Shown here piece by piece: positions 36,180 to 45,220 of a stretch of 64,000 nucleotides of DNA (the first letter of the stretch is position 1; the number at the start of each line of letters is the position of its first letter). This DNA comes from Paenibacillus lentus (GTDB lineage: Bacteria > Bacillota > Bacilli > Paenibacillales > Paenibacillaceae). The notes beneath the pieces were generated by a model, which ran no database searches, was not told where the DNA came from, and saw only the letters and a list, made by a program, of their open reading frames with translations. The stretch covers positions 4,154,001 through 4,218,000 of the forward strand of contig NZ_CP034248.1 of NCBI RefSeq assembly GCF_003931855.1, in the 5' to 3' direction. The translations under genes and the position numbers were made by a program.

Positions 36180-37304
36180 TTATCGCTTATAATGCAAATA
36201 TATATTTTTCAGCTCATGGACGACCCTCTTTAACGAATAATAGTTCTTGGCCTTGTCTAATCCCGCTCCAGCGAGCTGACACCGGTACTCCACATCAACA
36301 ATGACCTTCTCCAAAGCCCCGGCCAAAGCCAGGTGATTCTCCGGTTGAACAAGCAAACCGTTCACTCCATCTTCAATCTGCTCGGCAATTCCGCCGATGT
36401 TCGTGCCGACTAGCGCCAGATTGCACAGCGCGGCCTCCGCAAACACCGAGCCGAACGCTTCAGCCCGGGACGGCAGCACAAAAATATCAAAGAACGGCAT
36501 AAATTCCTCGGGGTGAAGCGTATAACCGTAGAAGATCGTTTCATCATATATACCGAGCTCTTCAGCGAGCTGCTCCAGTTCCTCCCGGATAGGCCCATCG
36601 CCGATAATGTGCAGCACATAGACAAGCCCCCGCTTTTTGAGCTCCGCACATGCGCGAAGCAGCACGTCCAGCCCCTTGGCGGGCACGAGCCTGCAGACAG
36701 TCACCAGCTGAACGACTTCATTATGGTGCGGGATAGGCTTGAACCTCGTATCGTCAAAGCCGTTTCGGATCACGCCGATCCGTTCCGGATGTTGCACATG
36801 CGGGGATAAATATTCGCGAAAAGATTGGGACACTGTCAACATACGATCGGTGCGAAGCTCTAATTCCTTGTAGAGGGAACATAGGAAGCGGTGCTCTAGG
36901 CCGCCCTCCTTGATTTTTCCGTTCAGAATAAGCTCCCGTTCATAACTGGAATGGATGCTCTGCACAACCGGCGTATCAGGAAAGACCTCCTTCATGACAA
37001 GGCCGGCAATTGGATGGTGTGCATGAATCAAATCGTAGGATTGTTGCAGCCGCAGCTTGGTCCACCACAAATAATCGCGGTAGGTTTGTATATACTTTCG
37101 CACAATTGAACTTTGATCGTACTGATGCCAGTCAAAGGTATGGAACTTAATCTGATCCGTTCCTTTGCCCCGAATTCGCTTCGGCAGGGAGAACAATTCC
37201 ATCTCCCATTCAGGAGGATTAAACTTATCTTGCAGGTAGGGAATCATCGAAGATACGCCTCCAGGCTGCTCTGGAGGGAAGAATAAAGCCTGCAGCAGTT
37301 TCAT
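36180..37304 (-). CDS. Glycosyltransferase, family 4 (GT-B)
   Basis: A 374-residue GT4 enzyme. The N-terminal domain has the FFPPEQPGGVSSMI acceptor loop and LIHAHHPIAGLV; the donor-binding domain has TVCRLVPAKGLDVLL, HIIGDGPIREEL and the E-x7-E motif in PSRAEAFGSVFAEA. The start is MKLLQALF with AAAGGAG upstream; earlier codons have no site. It lies just upstream of yhaO but 15 bases separate them, so it may be the first gene of that transcript. The acceptor is unknown. Confidence 0.9.
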   Translation of the reverse strand: MKLLQALFFPPEQPGGVSSMIPYLQDKFNPPEWEMELFSLPKRIRGKGTDQIKFHTFDWHQYDQSSIVRKYIQTYRDYLWWTKLRLQQSYDLIHAHHPIAGLVMKEVFPDTPVVQSIHSSYERELILNGKIKEGGLEHRFLCSLYKELELRTDRMLTVSQSFREYLSPHVQHPERIGVIRNGFDDTRFKPIPHHNEVVQLVTVCRLVPAKGLDVLLRACAELKKRGLVYVLHIIGDGPIREELEQLAEELGIYDETIFYGYTLHPEEFMPFFDIFVLPSRAEAFGSVFAEAALCNLALVGTNIGGIAEQIEDGVNGLLVQPENHLALAGALEKVIVDVEYRCQLAGAGLDKAKNYYSLKRVVHELKNIYLHYKR

Positions 37305-37479
37305 ACTCGTTCTCCTTTGCACTTTATTAATCTCTCTATTCATTTGTTTAAAAATAACTACTTCATTAATTATGACATATTGAAGAAGGAACATCCATTC
37401 CCCTTTTGAGATCAAATCGCGTTATGGTAAAATTTCCGAAGGACATTTTTACAGTGATGAAAAGGAGTTTCACGAAGCT

Positions 37480-38904
37480 ATGTCTAAGACAGCATTGCCA
37501 ACTTCCTTTCGCAGCATAATGATTTCCATGCTCGGTGAAGTGGAAGGACAAGCATTTCTTGCCAGCTACGACAAGCCGCGGACTTACGGATTGCGAATCA
37601 ATACGCTTAAAATCCAGCCTGGTTCGATAGCAGAGCGTGATATCAAGCAGCACTTTGGACTAAAGGAAGTTCCCTGGTGCGAGGATGGCTATTACTATGA
37701 CCAGGCCACCCGTCCAGGCAAGCATCCTTACCATGCCGCGGGATTATATTATATTCAAGAGCCCTCGGCGATGTCTGCCGTAGAATGGTTAGCTCCCCAG
37801 CCTGGAGAGACCGTGTTGGATCTGGCCGCCGCTCCGGGTGGGAAAACGACGCAAATTGCCATGAAAATGGCAGGCAAAGGACTGTTGATCAGCAACGAAA
37901 TCCATCCCCAGCGTGCTAAAGTATTAGCCGAAAACGTCGAGCGCTTCGGCGCACGGAACGTAGTCGTTACGCAGGCGACCCCGGACGAGCTGTCCGCACG
38001 CTTTCCGCTTGCCTTTGATCGCATTATGCTGGATGCCCCCTGCTCAGGTGAAGGTATGTTCCGCAAGGATCCCGATGCCATATCGGAATGGTCCCCGCAG
38101 GCAGTAGACCTGTGTGCGGCAAGGCAATGGGACATCCTCAAGGAGGCGGTAGCCATGCTAAAGCCTGGAGGCAGGCTTGCTTACTCCACATGCACCTTCA
38201 ACCGCCAAGAGAACGAAAATACGATCGCACGGCTGCTGGAGCAATATCCCGACCTGAAGCTGCTGAGAGAGAAGCGGATCTGGCCGCATAAGCATCAAGG
38301 GGAAGGTCACTATGTCGCTTTGTTACAGCGGGATCAAGCCCATGCTTTAACCAACGATATTGTTCCTGATCAGGTCCGACTAAAAAGCAAGCAGCGTGGA
38401 AAAAAGGGCCATAAAGAGAGTTTTCCTCAAAAGGTGGCCACCGCTGCCTATGAGGTTTTCCTCGACTGGGCAAAAAACGATCTTCCAGGGCTCGTAGACT
38501 ATCTCGCCGAAGGCATGCCCATTTTATTCGGAGAGTCTTTGTACTGGCTGCCATCCAGTGCAGGATTGCAGCTTACTCCTCAAAGTCTTGAGGGCTTGCG
38601 GATTCCCCGCGCAGGTCTGCACCTCGGGGATCTGAAGAAGGGTCGCTTCCAGCCTGCACACGCATTGGCCATGGCCACAACCCCAAACGATGCCGCTCAG
38701 GTCTGGATTCTAAAGATAGGCTCTACCGAGCTTTCCGCTTATTTTCACGGGGATACTCTGACCGTTCCTGAGCACTACCGCGGCTGGTGCCTCGTTGCGG
38801 TAGAGTGCGATGGGGAAGCCTTTCCGATCGGCTGGGGCAAAGCTAGCGGTGGTCAGCTTAAGAATCACTTACCAAAAGGACTGCGCCAGCCAGTAAAGCC
38901 ATAA
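37480..38904 (+). CDS. RsmF/NOP2-family RNA (cytosine-C5) methyltransferase, paralogue 1
   Basis: A 474-residue SAM-dependent enzyme. The SAM-binding part includes LDLAAAPGGKTTQIA, and both catalytic cysteines are present, in LDAPCSGEGMFRKD and YSTCTFNRQENE. The C-terminal extension (about 290-474) with FPIGWGKASGGQLKNHLPKGLR is the RsmF-type RNA-binding tail. It probably methylates rRNA. AAGGAG lies 12 bases before the ATG. A second, clearly related gene lies 1.8 kb away on the opposite strand. Confidence 0.93.
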   Translation: MSKTALPTSFRSIMISMLGEVEGQAFLASYDKPRTYGLRINTLKIQPGSIAERDIKQHFGLKEVPWCEDGYYYDQATRPGKHPYHAAGLYYIQEPSAMSAVEWLAPQPGETVLDLAAAPGGKTTQIAMKMAGKGLLISNEIHPQRAKVLAENVERFGARNVVVTQATPDELSARFPLAFDRIMLDAPCSGEGMFRKDPDAISEWSPQAVDLCAARQWDILKEAVAMLKPGGRLAYSTCTFNRQENENTIARLLEQYPDLKLLREKRIWPHKHQGEGHYVALLQRDQAHALTNDIVPDQVRLKSKQRGKKGHKESFPQKVATAAYEVFLDWAKNDLPGLVDYLAEGMPILFGESLYWLPSSAGLQLTPQSLEGLRIPRAGLHLGDLKKGRFQPAHALAMATTPNDAAQVWILKIGSTELSAYFHGDTLTVPEHYRGWCLVAVECDGEAFPIGWGKASGGQLKNHLPKGLRQPVKP

Positions 38905-38968
38905 AAAAGCCGATCCCCCTCGTACACCTAACGAAACCATAAAACACGGAGCTATGTCCGGATCGGAC

Positions 38969-39008
38969 AAAAAAGGAGGAGGAGCCTAGCGGCTCCCCCT
39001 CCTTTTTG
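38969..39008. terminator. Bidirectional terminator
   Basis: AAAAAAGGAGGAGGAGCC and GGCTCCCCCTCCTTTTT form a GC-rich hairpin around CTAGC (with one mismatch), with A-run and T-run on either side. It serves the convergent methyltransferase and HAD phosphatase genes. Confidence 0.85.
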
Positions 39009-39052
39009 ATCATCTGCCTGCAGCTTCAAGCTAGCACAGCATGCCATATTTT

Positions 39053-39868
39053 TTAAAGCAAAGATTGCTCGAGACAGTGTTTCTCCAGAGCCAGCCTTAC
39101 TCCTTCTTCATTGTTCGAGGCCGTCACCTCTTTGGCCGCGGCTTTAACTTCTAAAGGAGAGTTGTCCATCGCGATGCTGAGCCCTGCATAGGTAAGCATC
39201 GAAATATCGTTATAGTAGTTCCCAATGGCCATGACGTTATCTGCGGTGATCCCACGCTTTTCCGCTAATTTCTGCAATGCCGCCCCCTTGGAAGAGTCTT
39301 TGTGAGTAATGTCTATAAAGAAATCTCCGCTGCGTAGAATGGTAAACTCTGAATTATCCCACTTGCTCAGCTCGGCATGCACCTGATCCATCTCGTCTTT
39401 CTGACCAGTAAGCGTCACTTTTACGATCGGCTCGCTTAAGTCGGCCCAACGAGGCAGCTCCTTCGGTACAACCAAGAATTGCTTGTAGAGGTCAAGAGCT
39501 TCCTGACTAAGACCAGCGGCTCCCTGAACATAAAGAGCGAAGGTCGTATTGACGTCGAAATGAACACCATTTTCACGGCAATAGTCCAAATAAGGGGTCA
39601 ATGCCAACGGATTTAATTCGAATTCATGGACAACCTCCAAGGTTTGAATATTTACCGTCGCTGCCCCATTATGCGTAATAATGTACCCATCCAATCCGAT
39701 TTGCTTCATAAACGGTATAGAGCTTCCCGGAGCACGGCCGGTGCAAAGGACGATTTCCGTGCCCTGCTCCGCAATTTTCTTGATCGTCTCCGCCGTTGCG
39801 GGCGTTAACTCGTGATTATCATTCAACAAAGTACCGTCTACGTCCAAAGCGATCAGTTTGTATTTCAT
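39053..39868 (-). CDS. HAD-superfamily phosphatase, Cof type
   Basis: A 271-residue HAD IIB (Cof) hydrolase for small phosphorylated metabolites. Motif I is LIALDVDGTLLN, motif II VLCTGR, and the motif III lysine lies in KDSSKGAALQKLA. Motif IV reads GNYYNDISML where most relatives have GDxxNDxxM, so the first acidic residue is Asn; this may occur naturally in some relatives. AAAGGAG lies eight bases before the chosen ATG. Confidence 0.9.
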   Translation of the reverse strand: MKYKLIALDVDGTLLNDNHELTPATAETIKKIAEQGTEIVLCTGRAPGSSIPFMKQIGLDGYIITHNGAATVNIQTLEVVHEFELNPLALTPYLDYCRENGVHFDVNTTFALYVQGAAGLSQEALDLYKQFLVVPKELPRWADLSEPIVKVTLTGQKDEMDQVHAELSKWDNSEFTILRSGDFFIDITHKDSSKGAALQKLAEKRGITADNVMAIGNYYNDISMLTYAGLSIAMDNSPLEVKAAAKEVTASNNEEGVRLALEKHCLEQSLL

Positions 39869-39932
39869 CTCCATGTCTCCTTTATTTATCTGCAACGTTT
39901 TCTTTATATCTCATAACCTCGTATTAAAATAA

Positions 39933-40706
39933 TCATTTCTTGTACGTCTTCAGCAGCTCTACTTCAGCACATTCAAGCTCGCGGAACGAGCCAAGTGCCA
40001 GTGAATCGTCAAGGACCAGCGGCCCCATACTGATACGCTTCAAATATATGACCCTTGAGCCTACAGCCATGAACATGCGTTTTACCTGATGAAACTTGCC
40101 TTCCGAAATCGTGAGGCGAATGCGGGACTGGACTCCTGCCTCCCCATTCATATGTTCCAGCACTTCCAATTCAGCCGGAAGCGTAACATAGCCGTCATCC
40201 AAAGTAACTCCTTGGCGGAACAATGCGATTTCCCGTTCTCCTACCTCGCCCAGCACATGGGCTTCATAGGTCTTCGGCACACGCTTGCGCGGAGATAGCA
40301 GTTCATGCGCCAATTGTCCGTCATTGGTCAGCAGCAGAAGCCCTTCCGTGTCCTTATCCAAACGACCAACCGGAAAAGGAGAGAATACACGAAACTCCGC
40401 TGGAATCAAATCCAGGACCGTCCTGTCCCTGTGATCCTCTGTTGCAGAAATGACGCCCTGCGGCTTATTCAGCATTAAATATATAAATTCGCGATATGTG
40501 ATTCTTTCGCCATCTACTGCAATATCGTCCTCGTATGGGTTGCACTGCATGCCGCTATCCTTTAGTACAAGACCATTTAAGATAACTCTGCCTTGCTTCA
40601 CCATTTTTTTTATATCTGATCTGGAACCATATCCGAGATGGCCCAAAACTTTATCGAGCCGCTGTGTTTTCTTGCCTTTACTCACTGTATCTAAGTCCAC
40701 CTCCAC
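39933..40706 (-). CDS. Pseudouridine synthase, RsuA/RluB/E/F family
   Basis: About 257 residues. An N-terminal S4 RNA-binding domain (QRLDKVLGHLGYGSRSDIKKM) precedes the catalytic domain with the aspartate in FPVGRLDKDTEGLLLLTNDG, then KTYEAHVLG and SEGKFHQVKRMF. It converts a uridine of rRNA to pseudouridine. The start is uncertain: GTG at 40706 overlaps the upstream methyltransferase gene by 16 bases; a GTG at 40685 (MSKGKK) follows a GGAGG at longer distance. It shares the transcript with the second RsmF-like gene, a natural pairing of rRNA modifiers. Confidence 0.92.
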   Translation of the reverse strand: MEVDLDTVSKGKKTQRLDKVLGHLGYGSRSDIKKMVKQGRVILNGLVLKDSGMQCNPYEDDIAVDGERITYREFIYLMLNKPQGVISATEDHRDRTVLDLIPAEFRVFSPFPVGRLDKDTEGLLLLTNDGQLAHELLSPRKRVPKTYEAHVLGEVGEREIALFRQGVTLDDGYVTLPAELEVLEHMNGEAGVQSRIRLTISEGKFHQVKRMFMAVGSRVIYLKRISMGPLVLDDSLALGSFRELECAEVELLKTYKK

Positions 40707-42328
40707 CCTGCTGGATATTCGTTCTTGAGCATGCCGTCAAGCCATTTCCCCCAACCCAGCGAAATCCCGTCTACACAGACAAGCACATATCCTTTAGGGA
40801 AACCCTGGATATCCCGGCATTCAATTCTGGATGCCGAGACATTCAGGGTTTCCCCTTTAAGATATCTGACAGCTTCACCTTGCTCCTTATCTAAGTTCAG
40901 CACTCGACTGGCCTCCTTCGCGGATAAAGCCGTTGCGAGGGGATGCCCTGGAGCAAAGCGGCCATTCTTCACTGTACCAACGTACCATCCGGGTCTTACG
41001 GTTTTCAGGCCGGCAAGCTGCTCTTTGGGGAGCGGAGACAGGTACACATGGCTGCCGAATAAAAGCGGCTGTCCAGGGAGCTCCACGGTCACATGCTGAC
41101 TTGCAAAATGCTGCCAGCATTCCAGAAGCTCCCTTTCAACGGGCACCTTGACAACATTCTCCCGCCCTTTAGAGGCATGCCCCCGCTGATCCCCTTTATG
41201 CTTCTTGCTGATTTTGCTCGGCTTAGTGCTGGTACCCAGATATGCCTCTGTACCTGAATCCGCTCCTGCATATCTTCCGGCTTGCCCAGCCCGCTCTGCT
41301 CGTCCTGTCCATTCCTCCCGGTCTCCCTGCCCAACTCGTCCAGCCTGCTCAAAATTTACGGCCGATGAAGCTTCGCTCTTTTGCTGAAGCACCGCCAGGA
41401 AATGCCCCTCGCCTTCAATCAAGTGTGGCCATAATCTGCCGCATTGCGCGGTCAGACTTGCGGCTTGCGAGGAGAAGACGGCATCACCGCCTTCGGCATT
41501 CAACCGGTACAGCCACTCCGGACGGCCTGGGGCGAAGCCAAGTTCCTGCGGAAGTGGAACAAGCTCAAAATCCGCATGCTGATCCAGAAACCTGGCGATC
41601 ATCGCCTCATTTTCTTCAGGAGCAAATGTACAGGTTGAATACACAATTCTGCCACCAGGTGCGAGCATCACCGCAGCCGAATTCAATAAATCATGCTGCA
41701 TCACGGTGCACTTGGAGGTAGAGTGAACCTCCCACTGCCGCGCCATGTCCTCGTCTTTCCGGAACATACCTTCCCCGGAGCAAGGAGCATCGATTAATAT
41801 TTTATCGAAGTAGGCCGGAAAGCTGCGAGCTATGTGCTCCGGAGCCTCATTAAGCACCACTGCACTCCGAACGCCGTATAACTCCATATTTTTGGCCAAA
41901 GCTCTCGTGCGTTCCGCGTTAATGTCGTTTGTGACGAGCAGTCCTTCACCCTGCAGCTTAGCTGCAATTTGTGTAGATTTGCCTCCGGGCGCGGCGCATA
42001 GATCCAGCACTTTCTCACCCGGCACCACATCCAGCAATTCCACAGGAGCCATCGCGCTCGGCTCTTGAATATAATATAGCCCGGCGTGATAGTAAGGATG
42101 CTTGCCCGGTTTCAGGTCTGTCTGCACATAAAATCCGGTAGAACACCAGGGCACAGGCTTCAGCTCAAACGGAGATATGCGAAGGAACGACGAAACGCTT
42201 ATTTTAAGCGTATTGACCCGGATACCGACATAACGGGGGTTGTCATAAGAGGATCGAAAGGCGTCGTAGTCACTGCCCAGCAACTGCTGCATCCTTTCCA
42301 GAAAAGCATTCGGTATATGAACTGCCAT
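40691..42328 (-). CDS. RsmF/NOP2-family RNA (cytosine-C5) methyltransferase, paralogue 2
   Basis: A 545-residue paralogue of the enzyme at 37480-38904, with the same LDLCAAPGGKSTQIA, IDAPCSGEGMFRKDED and YSTCTFAPEENEAM motifs and both catalytic cysteines. It differs by a low-complexity insert of about 70 residues (roughly 330-400; rich in G, R, E, K, e.g. EEWTGRAERAGQAGR) between the catalytic domain and the C-terminal RNA-binding part. I start at MAVHIPNAF, where the homology begins; the frame is open 18 codons further. It is followed by the pseudouridine synthase gene. Confidence 0.92.
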   Translation of the reverse strand: MAVHIPNAFLERMQQLLGSDYDAFRSSYDNPRYVGIRVNTLKISVSSFLRISPFELKPVPWCSTGFYVQTDLKPGKHPYYHAGLYYIQEPSAMAPVELLDVVPGEKVLDLCAAPGGKSTQIAAKLQGEGLLVTNDINAERTRALAKNMELYGVRSAVVLNEAPEHIARSFPAYFDKILIDAPCSGEGMFRKDEDMARQWEVHSTSKCTVMQHDLLNSAAVMLAPGGRIVYSTCTFAPEENEAMIARFLDQHADFELVPLPQELGFAPGRPEWLYRLNAEGGDAVFSSQAASLTAQCGRLWPHLIEGEGHFLAVLQQKSEASSAVNFEQAGRVGQGDREEWTGRAERAGQAGRYAGADSGTEAYLGTSTKPSKISKKHKGDQRGHASKGRENVVKVPVERELLECWQHFASQHVTVELPGQPLLFGSHVYLSPLPKEQLAGLKTVRPGWYVGTVKNGRFAPGHPLATALSAKEASRVLNLDKEQGEAVRYLKGETLNVSASRIECRDIQGFPKGYVLVCVDGISLGWGKWLDGMLKNEYPAGWRWT

Positions 42329-42448
42329 ATATTTAAACCATCCATTCTTATCAAGAATAAACCCATTGTAACATAAAGCCATCTTCGGAATGTAAAATAT
42401 ATGATCCAGGCTCGATTACAATAACGCCGAGCAACAGGAGCTACCCTC

Positions 42449-42487
42449 AAAAAAAGCCCTCTCACCATGGCTATGTGAAAGGGCTTT
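42449..42487 (-). terminator. Rho-independent terminator of the DUF309 operon
   Basis: Minus strand AAAGCCCTTTCACA and TGGTGAGAGGGCTTT form an imperfect hairpin followed by seven T residues, right after the DUF309 stop. Confidence 0.8.
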
Positions 42488-42488
42488 G

Positions 42489-42962
42489 CTATTCACCTTT
42501 TTTCCCTTGCATTCGCAGCTCATGCTTGGCTCCCCGCTCGGGACCTCTGCGCTGTGGATTGTTTGGCGAAATTTCCAGTGATGTTTTCTCCACAAGCTTC
42601 AATAATTGCGCATCCTGAATTTCGATTTCTAAATCATAATAAGAAAATGGAGAATTCTCATAGCTCGCCAAGGCCATAGCATATTGTTCCGCCTCACGAC
42701 GCAGCTTCCCCAGGTTAATCCCCAACGAATCAGGTGAATAAGAGCTAAGTCTCCGCACAGCGGATTCCATCATTTTCCGTCCGCCAATCACATTGCCGTT
42801 ACGGAAATGGTACAATCCAACTGCCACCTGCAGCAACCCCTTATAAAGCGGATCCTTATCCAGCTTCAGCCATAGCTCTTCCATCACTTCATGACATTCG
42901 AAATAATCCTGGTCACGATTGAAATAAATCAGGAAGGCTACGTACAGGCGATCATATTTCAT
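42489..42962 (-). CDS. DUF309-family protein
   Basis: A 157-residue helical protein of the DUF309 family, recognised by YFECHEVMEELWLKLDKDPLYKGLLQVAVGLYHFRNGN (read as two helices with the HE and W residues conserved). No catalytic role is established for the family. Its start overlaps the end of the alarmone synthetase gene by 11 bases, so the two are translationally coupled; a link to stringent-response control is possible but unproven. The basic tail (QRRGPERGAKHELRMQGKK) is not part of the domain. Confidence 0.88.
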   Translation of the reverse strand: MKYDRLYVAFLIYFNRDQDYFECHEVMEELWLKLDKDPLYKGLLQVAVGLYHFRNGNVIGGRKMMESAVRRLSSYSPDSLGINLGKLRREAEQYAMALASYENSPFSYYDLEIEIQDAQLLKLVEKTSLEISPNNPQRRGPERGAKHELRMQGKKGE

Positions 42963-43767
42963 CGCCGGGCTCCACTGCTTTTTTGGCGGCTTTAATCATT
43001 TGCGTAACTTCGGCATGCATTTCCTTCAACCCATCCATGTTCCGGGCCTCCCAGAGCTCATTAAAGCGCTGCTGTGACTCGATCGCCTCTGTGACCTTAT
43101 GGTAAAAGTAAAGCTGATGAATCGCCGACAATAAATGGTTCACAATGCTGGATTCATCCTCAAAGCTCTTTTGTGCAAGGAGAATTTCCTCGCGGATGCT
43201 GGACATTTCATTATCAAGGACAAAGGCAGCCTCCGCCGCCTTTTTCAGCCTCTTGCGCATTTCATCCGGCAGGCTTTCTCGATATTTATAGTTCAAGGAG
43301 TGCTCTATCGTCGCCCAAAAGTTCATCGCAAGTGTTCGAATCTGGATTTCTGCCAGTACATTCTTCAACCCTAGTGCAGTCTGAACAGGATACTCCACGA
43401 TCATATGAAAACTGCGATAGCCGCTCTCCTTATAATTCGTAATATAATCTTTCTCGTATATCACCTTGAGATCTTTGCGGGCACGAATATATTCGGCTAC
43501 TCGACGAATGTCCTCCACGAACTGGCACATAATACGAATGCCGGCAATATCCTCAATCCCCTGCTCCAGTTGATCCATAGGCACATTTAGGCGCTTAGCC
43601 TTATCGAGAATGCTAGATATTTTCTTAACCCTTCCGGTTACGAATTCGATCGGTGCATACTCCTCCAGCTTCTTGAGCTCGGAGCGCATCGTTTTGAACT
43701 TCACCTTCAACTCTTCAACCGTTTGTTCATAGGGCAGCAAGAATGCTCCCCAGTCTCTACTATCCAT
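42952..43767 (-). CDS. Small alarmone synthetase, RelA/SpoT-domain GTP pyrophosphokinase
   Basis: A 271-residue protein with only the (p)ppGpp synthetase domain. Conserved parts are FVTGRVKKISSILDKAKR, EDIAGIRIMCQF, DYITNYKESGYRSFHMIV and AEIQIRTLAMNFWATIEHSLNYK, the latter with the catalytic glutamate. There is no HD hydrolase or TGS/ACT domain, as in B. subtilis SasA/SasB. The helical C-terminus is typical of tetrameric SAS enzymes. GGAGG precedes the ATG. It makes ppGpp or pppGpp from ATP and GDP/GTP, and is coupled to DUF309. Confidence 0.93.
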   Translation of the reverse strand: MDSRDWGAFLLPYEQTVEELKVKFKTMRSELKKLEEYAPIEFVTGRVKKISSILDKAKRLNVPMDQLEQGIEDIAGIRIMCQFVEDIRRVAEYIRARKDLKVIYEKDYITNYKESGYRSFHMIVEYPVQTALGLKNVLAEIQIRTLAMNFWATIEHSLNYKYRESLPDEMRKRLKKAAEAAFVLDNEMSSIREEILLAQKSFEDESSIVNHLLSAIHQLYFYHKVTEAIESQQRFNELWEARNMDGLKEMHAEVTQMIKAAKKAVEPGDEI

Positions 43768-43797
43768 CCACTGCGCCTCCTGTCTTCTGTGGCCCGG

Positions 43798-44892
43798 TTA
43801 GCGATGATCTGCTCCAACTGCTTCGGAAATATGGTTAAATCCGTCGCGGCGCAGCAGGTCCAATAAACCGCGATGCACTTCGCGATTCACCTCGGGACCT
43901 TCATATATTAGTGCGGTATATATTTCTACCAGACTTGCGCCGGCACGAATTTTTTCATAGGCATCCTCGGCGTGGAAAATCCCCCCGGAACCGATGATCG
44001 GCAGTTTGCCTTCCGTCAATCGATAGACATGGGAAATAACTTCTGTCGCTCTTTCCTTCAACGGCTTTCCGCTGAGGCCGCCAGTTTCCTTCGCGTGCGG
44101 ATGATTGATCCCTTCACGGGAAATCGTCGTATTCGTAGCTATAATGCCCGATACACCGCTATTCATAATCGTCTGCACCATAAATTCCAGTTCAGTCATA
44201 CTGACATCGGGTGCGATCTTTACAAGCACATGCTTCTTCATGCCATGCTTTGCTGCCTGGTTTGCCATCTCCTTCTGCACGGCTTCCAGCAGGGAAGCCA
44301 GCTCACTGCCGTGCTGGAGATTTCGCAGATCCGGCGTATTTGGCGAACTGATGTTCACTACAAAAAAATCCGCATACGGATACAGCGCAGAAATACACTG
44401 TTCGTAATCGAGATGCGCCTCCTCATTGGGAGTTACTTTATTCTTACCGATGTTGACAGCAATCGGAATCCGCCTGCTGCGAAGCGCCGCAAGCTGCCGA
44501 GCCATGTAATCCGTTCCCTCGTTATTGAAGCCCATCCGGTTAATTAACGCTTCTTCCGGCTTAAGCCGGAACAGTCTTGGCTGCTCATTGCCAGGCTGTG
44601 CCTTTGGCGTGACCGTCCCAACCTCCATAAATCCGAACCCGATGGCCGAGAACGCTTCAACTGCCTCGGCGTTCTTATCGAGTCCGGCTGCCAGTCCTAC
44701 CGGGGTAGGAAAATGAATATCGAACAAATCAACAGCCAATTCAGGAATCTCCTTCACCCCGTACATTCCATGCATCATTGAGATAAAACCCGGTACTTTC
44801 GCTGCTTTATGTAATCCTCCAATCATGAGATGATGAGCCTTCTCAGGATCAAGCTGGAAGAACAGATGCTTGCCAATATTGCGATATAGCAC
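43798..44892 (-). CDS. pyrD: Dihydroorotate dehydrogenase (quinone), class 2
   Basis: A 364-residue membrane-associated flavoenzyme that oxidises dihydroorotate to orotate and passes electrons to quinone. The N-terminal extension YRNIGKHLFFQLDPEKAHH is the class 2 membrane helix pair. FMN/substrate motifs include PVGLAAGLDKNAEAVEA, NRMGFNNEGTD, VNISSPNTPDLR with the catalytic serine region, and IIGSGGIFHAEDAYEKIRAGA. I take the GTG at 44892 as start because it matches the E. coli N-terminus and has CGGAG upstream; ATG at 44913 is the alternative. It is separate from any pyr operon here. Confidence 0.93.
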   Translation of the reverse strand: MLYRNIGKHLFFQLDPEKAHHLMIGGLHKAAKVPGFISMMHGMYGVKEIPELAVDLFDIHFPTPVGLAAGLDKNAEAVEAFSAIGFGFMEVGTVTPKAQPGNEQPRLFRLKPEEALINRMGFNNEGTDYMARQLAALRSRRIPIAVNIGKNKVTPNEEAHLDYEQCISALYPYADFFVVNISSPNTPDLRNLQHGSELASLLEAVQKEMANQAAKHGMKKHVLVKIAPDVSMTELEFMVQTIMNSGVSGIIATNTTISREGINHPHAKETGGLSGKPLKERATEVISHVYRLTEGKLPIIGSGGIFHAEDAYEKIRAGASLVEIYTALIYEGPEVNREVHRGLLDLLRRDGFNHISEAVGADHR

Positions 44893-45085
44893 GTTTAACT
44901 TCACTCCGTTCATAACTTATGCAATAAATGCCCTGCTTCCAGTTTATCGTTTTCTCGTTCAAAAGAAAAGTTTAACCTCTGGAAAGCGTAACGAATTCGC
45001 CTCCAGTAAGTAATGGCAATTTAAAATGAAAGCCGTTACAATTAAAATATAGCTCTTTGAACAAATTTAGAAAGGAATGATTGTC

Positions 45086-45217
45086 ATGGCTGCCAAACGT
45101 AAACCACCGACGCTCCAGCAGAAAAAGGAAGAAGTGAATAAGAAAGGCCTCATTTGGGCCATTTCCATTGTTGCTGGACTCATTATATTGTTCACACTAG
45201 CAATCATATTCAAATAA
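45086..45217 (+). CDS. Small single-helix membrane protein (43 residues)
   Basis: Starts MAAKRKPPTLQQKKEE, then one hydrophobic helix (LIWAISIVAGLIILFTLAII) and a short basic end. AAAGGA lies nine bases before the ATG. The basic head and a single helix suggest a cytoplasm-in type II small protein. It is convergent with the L,D-transpeptidase gene, three bases from its stop. No family assigned; too short for most gene finders. Confidence 0.7.
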   Translation: MAAKRKPPTLQQKKEEVNKKGLIWAISIVAGLIILFTLAIIFK

Positions 45218-45220
45218 TGG

